The position numbers were made by a program, and so were the translations under genes. A stretch of DNA of 64,000 bases from Gammaproteobacteria bacterium (GTDB lineage Bacteria; Pseudomonadota; Gammaproteobacteria; Steroidobacterales; Steroidobacteraceae), in assembly GCA_013289615.1 (NCBI GenBank), contig JABCZO010000008.1:55297-119296 (forward strand). Direction: 5' to 3'. How positions within the stretch are numbered: position 1 is the first letter of the stretch; every line of letters begins with the position of its first letter. Below, piece after piece: positions 15,165 through 21,788 of the stretch. The notes below the pieces were generated by a model. The model did no database searches, had not been told where the DNA came from, and saw nothing but the letters and a program-made list of their open reading frames with translations.

Positions 15165-15283
15165 CAACAGGCGATTTCGTCTGCTGCAAGTGCGGCCTTA
15201 TTAGGCCAACGGCAACGCTGCCGGCAATAGCGCTCATCTCACACCCCCCGCGGTGAGCGCCGAATGTCGGCAGCGTTTTTTTT
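15165..15283 (+). ncRNA. Candidate sigma-54-dependent small regulatory RNA, about 119 nt
   Basis: Starting about 12 bases after the -12 GC, the RNA would fold into three stem-loops. Stem 1 is CAGGCG (15168-15173) with CGTCTG (15178-15183), including one G-U pair. Stem 2 is GGCCT (15194-15198) with AGGCC (15203-15207). Stem 3 is the long terminator hairpin from 15214 to 15277, followed by eight T. The apical loop of stem 3 (15237-15253) carries six C in a row, the kind of exposed C-run that can pair with ribosome-binding sites. Known sigma-54-driven small RNAs (Qrr, GlmY, NrsZ, CrcZ) share this promoter-hairpins-terminator layout, but I see no sequence match to them. It is upstream of, and separate from, the ABC gene at 15369. 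Confidence 0.55.
15214..15283 (+). terminator. Strong intrinsic terminator
   Basis: The outer stem AACGCTGCCG (15214-15223) pairs perfectly with CGGCAGCGTT (15268-15277). The inner stem GCGCTCA (15230-15236) pairs with TGAGCGC (15254-15260). The internal loops are six and seven bases, and a T8 tract spans 15276-15283. This is the clearest Rho-independent terminator in the window. It faces the plus strand just before the ABC ATPase gene, so it would end the small RNA and insulate the next operon. Confidence 0.85.
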
Positions 15284-15368
15284 GCCGGGACGGCCGCGCC
15301 TGGCCGGTACAGCTTGCAGCCGCCTGGCGGATGCTAAAGTGAAGGTCCTATCCAAGGACTTCCCGGGG

Positions 15369-16916
15369 ATGCCTCGGCCTCGCCTGCCCAGCGCACACGC
15401 CAGCGCGCGTTTCATCAGTGTCGATCTCCAGAATGTGCGCCTCTCACTGGGCGATAAGCCGGTGCTGCGCGGCATCGAATGGCACATCCGACCCGGACAG
15501 CGCTGGGTGCTGATGGGCCCGAACGGTGCCGGCAAGACGCAGTTGCTGAAGCTGCTGGCCGGTGACGTGTGGCCGAACCCGGCGCGCGATCAGGTACGCC
15601 GGTACCGCTATCGCGGCGAGACCTTCGAGGATCCCTACGGGATCAAGCAGGAGATTGCCTATCTGGGCGCGGAACGCCAGGACCGCTATGAGCACTATGA
15701 CTGGAATCATCGCGTCGAGGCGGTCGTCGGCACCGGTGTGAATCGCACCGACATCGCGCTGGAGCCGCTGACCCCGCGCGCCCGACTGCGCATCGCGCGG
15801 CTACTGCGCCGACTGCGCATCGACGGGCTCGCGCAGCGTCGCTTTCTGACATTGTCCTACGGGGAACGCCGCCTGGTGCTGCTGGCCCGTGCGCTGGCAT
15901 GGGCGCCGAAGCTGCTGTTGCTCGACGAGCTGTTCAACGGTCTGGATGGCCGCAATCGCGAGCGCGTGCAGCATTGCCTGCGCGCGCTCAGTCGTTCGTC
16001 GCTGCCATGGGTGCTGAGCGCGCATCGTAGCGAGGATATCCCGGCGCCGGCGACCCACCTGTGCCGGCTCGAGGCCGGGCGTATCACCTTGCAGTCGCGT
16101 CTCGGCGCGCACGCGCGCCGAGCGTTGGCGGCCGCCGCCGGCGGAGCGTCGTTGGCGGCCGCGCCCGAAGCTGCCACGGCGCCAGCCGCCGCCGGCGCCG
16201 CCGATGTGCTGTTTGCGCTGAACCAGGTCTCGGTGTGGCGCGAGGGCGTGGCGGTACTGCGAGACCTTACGCTGCGGATTCGCAGTGGCGAGTGCTGGGT
16301 GGTGCACGGCGCTAACGGCAGCGGCAAGTCGAGCTTCATTCAGCTGTTGTACGGTGAGCTGGGTGCGGCCAGCGGTGGCTCGATAACACGCGCCGGGATC
16401 GAGAGCGGCGTGCCGCTCGAGCTGTTCAAGCGCCGGGTCGGATTAGTCAGTCCGGAGCTGCAGGTGCTGCAGCCGCGCTATCTGCGGGTCGAGGAGGTCG
16501 TCGCCTCGGGGCTGCACGCCAGCGTGGGGCTTAACGCGCCGCTGACCGGCGCGCAGCGAACGCGGGCCAGGCGGGCGCTGCGCCGCGTAGCGGCAATCAC
16601 GCTGGCCACGTGCGCGGTACGCGAGCTGTCATACGGGCAGCTGCGGCGGGTGCTGTTCGCGCGTGCGCTGGTACGCGAGCCTGCTATGCTGCTGCTCGAT
16701 GAGCCCCATGCCGGAGTGGATGCAAGTACGCGCACCGGCCTGCGCTCGCTGGTGCAGCAGGCCCTGGCATCCGGCGTCACGGTGGTGATAGCGACGCATC
16801 ATCGCGACGAATGGCCGCGAGGGGCGACCCACGAACTGGAACTGGCCGCCTCCCGGGTCACGTACTGCGGACCGCTGCGGGCGCCGCGCTCCGGCCACGC
16901 AAAGTCCCGGGCATGA
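15369..16916 (+). CDS. Duplicated ABC ATPase, ModF/PhrA-like
   Basis: The ATG at 15369 (AAGGAC nearby) gives 515 residues; longer versions would begin inside the terminator. There are two ABC domains in one chain. The first has Walker A GPNGAGKT at 50-57, a degenerate signature LSYGERR near 162 and Walker B LLLLDELFNGLD near 181. The second has GANGSGKS near 315, LSYGQLRR near 420 and LLLLDEPHAGVD near 441. No membrane domain is present or encoded nearby. This layout resembles E. coli ModF, whose role is still unclear. Its stop overlaps the next start (ATGA), so it heads a four-gene operon. The transport substrate, if any, is unknown. Confidence 0.85.
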   Translation: MPRPRLPSAHASARFISVDLQNVRLSLGDKPVLRGIEWHIRPGQRWVLMGPNGAGKTQLLKLLAGDVWPNPARDQVRRYRYRGETFEDPYGIKQEIAYLGAERQDRYEHYDWNHRVEAVVGTGVNRTDIALEPLTPRARLRIARLLRRLRIDGLAQRRFLTLSYGERRLVLLARALAWAPKLLLLDELFNGLDGRNRERVQHCLRALSRSSLPWVLSAHRSEDIPAPATHLCRLEAGRITLQSRLGAHARRALAAAAGGASLAAAPEAATAPAAAGAADVLFALNQVSVWREGVAVLRDLTLRIRSGECWVVHGANGSGKSSFIQLLYGELGAASGGSITRAGIESGVPLELFKRRVGLVSPELQVLQPRYLRVEEVVASGLHASVGLNAPLTGAQRTRARRALRRVAAITLATCAVRELSYGQLRRVLFARALVREPAMLLLDEPHAGVDASTRTGLRSLVQQALASGVTVVIATHHRDEWPRGATHELELAASRVTYCGPLRAPRSGHAKSRA

Positions 16917-17851
16917 GATTCAAGGCCGCGCTCATCGGCGCCGCCGGCGTTGTGCTGGTTGCGGCAGTGTGGCTGCTGTGGCCGGCTTGCCCCGGGCGGC
17001 AGGCCTGCGGCGCGCGCGTGGCAGTCAACGGCGGGGATGCCGGCGGGCTGCCGCGCGTGACGCCGCAGGAACAGCATCTGGATGCCGCAGCGCTCGAGAA
17101 TGCCACTGGCGACGCGGCCGCTGCCGGCCTTCAGGCCCTGATCGTCGTGCGTCACGGATATATCGTGTACGAACGCTACGGTCATGGTCTCGATGCCGAG
17201 AGCATGATCGACTCCGGCGCATTCGCCCAGGCACTGCTGGCACTGGCCACCGGCATCGCGGCTCACGATGACAGCCTGCCGCTGCAATCGCTGCGCAGCT
17301 TTGATGCGGGGCGACTGCGTGCCGCGATCGAAGCGGGCGCACATCTGAGTTATCCGGACTACCTGTCACTGCGCCTGTGGCGTCGTCTGAATGCCGCAGC
17401 CGCATGGATTGCCCTACCCACCGCAGGTGCCGCGGCGCCGGCCGACTGCTGCTTTCATGCGCGCGTGCTGGATTGGTTGCGTGTCGCCTGCGTGCTGCTG
17501 GATGACGGCCATTTTGAAGGCAAGGCAGTGGTGCCGCCGGGCTGGGTGGAACGCATGCGCCGTCCGGTGTCCGCCAGCGGCACCGAGGGGTTCGGTATCG
17601 AACTCGCGTCCGCGGCGCGCGGCGCCGAGCCGTTTGCCGACGACGATGTATTCTTTCTTCGCGGTCCGGGACGCTGGCGGCTGTGGTTGGTGCCGACACT
17701 CGGGCTCGGCGTGCTGTTCGGCGCGAATGCCGACGCATCGGCAGCCTGGGACGAGACGCGCCTGCCGAACCTGGTGATACGCGCAGTGGCGGAGCATCTG
17801 CAGCAGCGCAGCGCGGGCTCGCAACTGCAGCAGCTGGTTCCCGGTCATTGA
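16913..17851 (+). CDS. Membrane-anchored serine-hydrolase-like (class C beta-lactamase fold) protein, probably inactive
   Basis: 312 residues from the ATG at 16913, overlapping the ABC stop by four bases. One N-terminal membrane segment (about 5-24) would hold the rest in the periplasm. The motif ALIVVRHGYIVYERYGHG is typical of the beta-lactamase/6-aminohexanoate-hydrolase-like family, but the region where SxxK should precede the GIA helix reads AFAQALLALATGIA: neither the nucleophile serine nor the lysine is in place. The protein is also shorter than active relatives through the middle. It may be a binding or scaffold protein derived from a hydrolase. The family call is moderate; the loss of catalytic residues is what the sequence shows. 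Confidence 0.7.
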   Translation: MRFKAALIGAAGVVLVAAVWLLWPACPGRQACGARVAVNGGDAGGLPRVTPQEQHLDAAALENATGDAAAAGLQALIVVRHGYIVYERYGHGLDAESMIDSGAFAQALLALATGIAAHDDSLPLQSLRSFDAGRLRAAIEAGAHLSYPDYLSLRLWRRLNAAAAWIALPTAGAAAPADCCFHARVLDWLRVACVLLDDGHFEGKAVVPPGWVERMRRPVSASGTEGFGIELASAARGAEPFADDDVFFLRGPGRWRLWLVPTLGLGVLFGANADASAAWDETRLPNLVIRAVAEHLQQRSAGSQLQQLVPGH

Positions 17852-17865
17852 CGAGCCGAGAGCAC

Positions 17866-19104
17866 ATGGCGCATAGAAGGCTGAAGCCGTTGCAGGCGCT
17901 GTTTATCGTCGTTGTAATCGACGTGCTCGGCTTCGGCATCGTGATCCCGCTGATTCCATACATGGCGGCGCAGTTCGGGGCGTCGCCCGCTGTGAATACG
18001 TGGATTCTGGGTAGCTATTCGGCCTGTCAACTGCTGGCCGCACCGCTGTGGGGACGGCTGAGTGATCGCTTCGGCCGGCGGCCGATATTGCTGAGCAGCA
18101 TGATCGGCGCCTGCGCCTCCTACGTGATGCTGGCATTTGCGCATTCGGTCGCGGCGCTGTTCGTGGCACGTGCGCTGGCCGGCTTCATGGCCGGGAATCT
18201 GTCCGCCGCGATGGCCTACGCATCCGATATCAGCCAGCCGGCGGCTCGCACCCGCACCATGGGCGCCGTGGGAGCGGCCATCGGCATCGGATTCATGCTC
18301 GGGCCGGGCATTGGCGGCCTGCTGGCCGGAGAGCGGCTGCAGAGTGCGAACTTTCTGCGCCCGGCGCTGGTCTCGGCCGCGGCGAGCGTGCTGGCCATGC
18401 TGCTGGTGCTGTTGCTGCTGCCTGAGAGCCACACGGCGCAACTTCGGCGTGCGCATGCCGCCGCGGCTGCTCCCCGGGCGCACGCCTGGCAGCTGCTGCG
18501 GCTGCTGCCGGCATTGCGCTGGCTGACACTGGCCACGCTGCTGGTGACATTCGCTCAGTCGACGCTGGAATCGATCTTCGCGATCTGGGCCATGAACCGC
18601 TATCAGGTCGGCCCGCGAACCGTCGGCATGGCGCTGTTCGCGCTGGCCATCGTCGCGGTCGGCATGCAGGGCGGGCTGATGCGCAGACTCGCGCCGCGCT
18701 ATGGAGAAACGCGCCTCGCGCTCGCCGGCATCGTCTGCATCGCCGTCGGCGTTGCAAGCGTCGGGTTCGCTGCGGCGCTGCCGCTCGCGATCATCGGCCT
18801 GATGGCGTGCGGGCTCGGTGCCGGCATGTTCAACCCCAGCGGTCTGGCGCTCGCCTCGCGCGAGGCGCAGCCGCACAACCGCGGCGCGATCATGGGTACT
18901 TATCAGTCGGGCACGTCGCTGGCACGTGTAATCGCGCCGTTCGCCTCCGGTCCGACCTACATGCACATCGGGCCCAGCGCACCGTTTCTGCTGGCCGGTG
19001 TGGTGACCGTGCAGGCGCTGTGGTGCATTCTCGGTGTGCGCCGGGTGCACGCCAGTGAACAACCGGCCGCTGACGCGGTTGGCCGTCAACGGAGGATTCA
19101 ATGA
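17866..19104 (+). CDS. MFS transporter, DHA1/TetA-like drug-type exporter
   Basis: 412 residues from the ATG at 17866, 14 bases after the previous stop, with about twelve membrane helices. The MFS motif between helices 2 and 3, GRLSDRFGRRP, is intact. IGFMLGPGIGGLL in helix 5 is the antiporter motif C typical of proton-driven exporters, and helix 1 begins VVVIDVLGFGIVIPLIPYM as in TetA-like proteins. It should export a small compound in exchange for protons; the substrate is unknown. The gene ends in an ATGA overlap with the carbonic anhydrase-like gene. Confidence 0.9.
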   Translation: MAHRRLKPLQALFIVVVIDVLGFGIVIPLIPYMAAQFGASPAVNTWILGSYSACQLLAAPLWGRLSDRFGRRPILLSSMIGACASYVMLAFAHSVAALFVARALAGFMAGNLSAAMAYASDISQPAARTRTMGAVGAAIGIGFMLGPGIGGLLAGERLQSANFLRPALVSAAASVLAMLLVLLLLPESHTAQLRRAHAAAAAPRAHAWQLLRLLPALRWLTLATLLVTFAQSTLESIFAIWAMNRYQVGPRTVGMALFALAIVAVGMQGGLMRRLAPRYGETRLALAGIVCIAVGVASVGFAAALPLAIIGLMACGLGAGMFNPSGLALASREAQPHNRGAIMGTYQSGTSLARVIAPFASGPTYMHIGPSAPFLLAGVVTVQALWCILGVRRVHASEQPAADAVGRQRRIQ

Positions 19105-19640
19105 GCGCCGGGATTTACACACTGGGCGAGAGGCGTCTGGTGACCGCGGGAGATGATTTCTTCATCGCGCCGGGAGCGCAGGTGATCGGATCGGTGGTGC
19201 TTGGTGCCGGTGCCAGCCTTTGGTTCAACTGCGTGCTGCGTGCCGATGACGAGCGCATCGAGATCGGCAGCGGCAGCAACGTGCAGGACGGCAGCGTCAT
19301 TCACGCGGATCCGGGGGCACCGACGCTGATCGGGGGCGAGGTGACCGTGGGTCACATGGCGCTGCTGCACAGCTGCGTGATTGGCGATGAGTCGCTGATC
19401 GGAAACGGCGCCATCGTGCTCGATCGTGCGCGCATCGGCAGGCACTGCATCATCGCCGCCGGCTCGCTGGTGCCGCCGGATCGTGAAGTCCCGGATGGCT
19501 CAGTCGTGATGGGCTCACCGGTCAGGCTGGTGCGCCGGGCGAACGCCCAGGATCTGGCCATGATTGCCCAGGGTGCGGCGCATTACCGGGCGCGCATGCG
19601 AAGCTACCGCGAGCTGCTGCGGCTACAGCCGCCGCGTTGA
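19101..19640 (+). CDS. Gamma carbonic anhydrase family protein (YrdA/CaiE-like)
   Basis: 179 residues with the left-handed beta-helix hexapeptide repeats of gamma carbonic anhydrases. The three zinc ligands are present: H68 in DGSVIHAD, H85 in VTVGHM and H90 in LLHSC. Proteins of this size (YrdA, PaaY-like) bind zinc as trimers; some hydrate CO2 and some hydrolyse thioesters. A GGAGG site precedes the ATG at 19101, which overlaps the MFS stop. Its place in a transporter operon does not explain its role. Confidence 0.92.
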   Translation: MSAGIYTLGERRLVTAGDDFFIAPGAQVIGSVVLGAGASLWFNCVLRADDERIEIGSGSNVQDGSVIHADPGAPTLIGGEVTVGHMALLHSCVIGDESLIGNGAIVLDRARIGRHCIIAAGSLVPPDREVPDGSVVMGSPVRLVRRANAQDLAMIAQGAAHYRARMRSYRELLRLQPPR

Positions 19641-19651
19641 GGCGATCGGAC

Positions 19652-20632
19652 CTAATGCCGCAGCGGTTTTTTCAGAAAGTCGTCGCGATTGGCCGATTGC
19701 ACCAGCGCATGGAACGCATCCCCGCCACGCATGAGTTTCAGCGCCACTTCGACTCCGGCGGCGCCGGTACTCCACACGTTGCGGAAGAACTGCGGCAATG
19801 ACGTTACCCGATGGCCGGCGACTTCGACGATGACATCGCCGAGCCGCACGCCGGCGCGGTGAGCGGGTCCATCGCGTGTCAGGCCTGCCACCATGATGTG
19901 ATCGGACTGTTCGGCTGTATAAAGACCCAGCCAGGGACGCGCAGTGCGCCGCGGCCGACCGAGTTCGATCATGTCTTCGAGCACCGGCTCGAGCAGGTCG
20001 ATCGGCACGAACATGTTGGCATCGAAGCCTTCCTGCGCCAGGGATTCCTGCACGAACAGCGAACCGATCCCAAGCAACAGGCCGTCGGTGCCGATCAGCG
20101 CGGTGCCGCCCCACTGCGGGTGCGGCGGCGCGGTGAACAGCGCCTCATCGAGCAGGTATTCCCAGTAGCCGGCGAACTCGCGGCGCGCGATCAATTGCGC
20201 TTCCAGTGAATGGCGCTCGCCGCCTTGCCCGACCACCAGGACCCGATCGCCGAGCGCCAGCGTTGCGGCCGAGCCGCGTTCGATGGCCGGGGCATCGAGC
20301 ATCCCGAGAGGCTGCACCAGACCGAAACCGCTGGCCTGGTCGTAAGCCATTGGGGCGGCCTCGGCTACCTTGCCGTCGAGGCTGGTCAACCAGATGGATT
20401 CGGCCTCGGTGATCAGGTAGCCGATCGTCAGCACCAGCTTGCGTTCGGCACTGTGGATGACTACACCCGAGCCGAGGCGTTCGGTGCCGAGAAACGCCGC
20501 GGTATAGCCGTCCTCGCTGGCCTCGGTATGCACCAGCACCACCGAGCGGTACAGCGCCGCCAGGTCGAATTCGAAGCGACTCTGCTGCGGTCGCAGCGCC
20601 TCGGGTAACTCCCAGTGTTCGCTGTTGGCCAT
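19652..20632 (-). CDS. Trypsin-fold plus PDZ protein (HtrA-like) lacking the catalytic triad
   Basis: 326 residues with the HtrA order, a trypsin-like double barrel (about 25-225) then a PDZ domain (about 235-320, with GLTRDGPAHRAGVRLGDVIV). All three catalytic positions are changed: the usual TNxHVV reads TIGYLI (Y72 for His), the DLA aspartate region reads SGFGLV near 102, and GNSGGP reads PQWGGT (W174 for Ser). There is no signal peptide, so it is probably cytoplasmic. I think it belongs to a recurring group of pseudoproteases that keep the GYLI motif, probably using the PDZ and dead barrel for binding. It lies downstream of the PhzF-family gene on the same strand, 63 bases away. Confidence 0.85.
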   Translation of the reverse strand: MANSEHWELPEALRPQQSRFEFDLAALYRSVVLVHTEASEDGYTAAFLGTERLGSGVVIHSAERKLVLTIGYLITEAESIWLTSLDGKVAEAAPMAYDQASGFGLVQPLGMLDAPAIERGSAATLALGDRVLVVGQGGERHSLEAQLIARREFAGYWEYLLDEALFTAPPHPQWGGTALIGTDGLLLGIGSLFVQESLAQEGFDANMFVPIDLLEPVLEDMIELGRPRRTARPWLGLYTAEQSDHIMVAGLTRDGPAHRAGVRLGDVIVEVAGHRVTSLPQFFRNVWSTGAAGVEVALKLMRGGDAFHALVQSANRDDFLKKPLRH

Positions 20633-20695
20633 CGTCCAATGCTAATCCAATGCCGCATAGATTTGCCGGCGTGATCGAGCCGGGGCAGCTGGGCA

Positions 20696-21610
20696 TCAGA
20701 ATTCAAGCGTGGTGTCGAACACCACCACGGCCTCACCCAGGATACTCACCGATTCGAGCCGGTCGCGTTGCAGGTTCAGCACCACGGTTATCCGGCCGGG
20801 GCGGCCCATGTGATGCCCCTGAGCGCCGCTGAACTCGAGCGTAGTGCCGGCCACCGCCGCCGTTGCCGGGCCGATCAGCCGATGCTGCAGCAGATAGGCG
20901 CCGAGCAGCGCGTGGGCGTTGCCGCTCACCGGGTCTTCGGGAAACCCCAGCGCCGGGCAGAACATTCGCGCCTCGCTGGACACGTCCGGCAGCGAGGGCT
21001 GGCGCGAGAACAGGAAAAACCCCGGCGCTCCGAGTTCCCCGGACAGCACCGTCAGGCGCGCCAGGTCGGGCCGCAGCCGCGCCAAAGTCGTGCCGTGCTG
21101 CACGCCGAGCATCACGCGCGTGCTGCTGTCGCCGCCGAGCATCGCCGGACATTGCGCATCGAGGTCGGCGCGCGTCAGCGTCAGTGCTTCGAGCACGGCC
21201 GACAATTCACGTTCATCGAGCAGGCGCTGCAACTTCGGCGCTGGCAGGTGGATGGCGATACGCGGCGGCCAGGCACCGCTGATCGAGTCGACTTCAACGA
21301 TGCCGCTGCTTTGCTTCTGGCGGCGGCGCGGTTCGAGCTTCAATGCGGCCAGCACGGCGTGGGCGGCGAGCGTTGCGTGGCCGACGAAAGCTGCCTCGCG
21401 GCGCGGCGTGAAGAATCGCACCCGCAGGTCGTGATCGTTCGCATCCGGCTGCAGCAGGAACGCCGTATCCCCATTGTTCAGCTCGCGCGCCAGGGCCTGC
21501 ATGTCGGCGGCGGTCAACCGGTCGGCGTCGAGCACCACGCCGGCCGGATTGCCGCTGAAGCGCCGCGACGTGAACGCATCGACCTGAAATACGCGAACGC
21601 TGTTGCCCAT
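20696..21610 (-). CDS. PhzF family isomerase/epimerase-like protein
   Basis: 304 residues from the ATG at 21610, which has AGGAG eight bases upstream. The typical start VFQVDAFTSRRFSGNPAGVV and the later GNAHALLGAYL and PEDPVSGNAH mark the PhzF fold. The active-site glutamate found in PhzF (SETTF) is here an aspartate, D48 in NNGDTAFL. PhzF-like proteins isomerise or epimerise small acids; most members have no known substrate. No other phenazine gene is near, so a phenazine role is unlikely. It is divergent from the thiamine riboswitch. Confidence 0.88.
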   Translation of the reverse strand: MGNSVRVFQVDAFTSRRFSGNPAGVVLDADRLTAADMQALARELNNGDTAFLLQPDANDHDLRVRFFTPRREAAFVGHATLAAHAVLAALKLEPRRRQKQSSGIVEVDSISGAWPPRIAIHLPAPKLQRLLDERELSAVLEALTLTRADLDAQCPAMLGGDSSTRVMLGVQHGTTLARLRPDLARLTVLSGELGAPGFFLFSRQPSLPDVSSEARMFCPALGFPEDPVSGNAHALLGAYLLQHRLIGPATAAVAGTTLEFSGAQGHHMGRPGRITVVLNLQRDRLESVSILGEAVVVFDTTLEF

Positions 21611-21695
21611 GATCCCTGCTCCTGCCGAGCCAATTGTAACGGCAGCAGCATCGGCCGCTTGCAATCGCCGGTCGTTTCCTCGATAGTTTGTGCCG

Positions 21696-21786
21696 CAAAC
21701 CTTGGGGTGGTCCGGAACGGACCTGAGATGCCGCTGATCGGCGAACCCGTTGAACCTGATCCGGTTAGTACCGGCGTAGGGAGCAG
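21696..21786 (+). promoter_or_regulatory. TPP (thiamine pyrophosphate) riboswitch, THI element
   Basis: The hallmark blocks are present in order: GGGGTGG near 21704, CTGAGA at 21723-21728, ACCTGAT at 21754-21760 and GCGTAGGGA at 21774-21782. The last block runs straight into the ribosome site (GGGAG at 21779-21783) of the TonB receptor gene, whose ATG is at 21789. Binding of thiamine pyrophosphate should therefore hide the ribosome site and turn off translation of the outer-membrane receptor and, through coupling, the salvage genes behind it. Confidence 0.93.
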
Positions 21787-21788
21787 GA

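Noticed and set aside
15158..15256. A 32-codon open frame with a CCKCG motif
   Set aside because: It would begin upstream of the predicted small-RNA start at 15165, has no ribosome site and ends inside the terminator hairpin.
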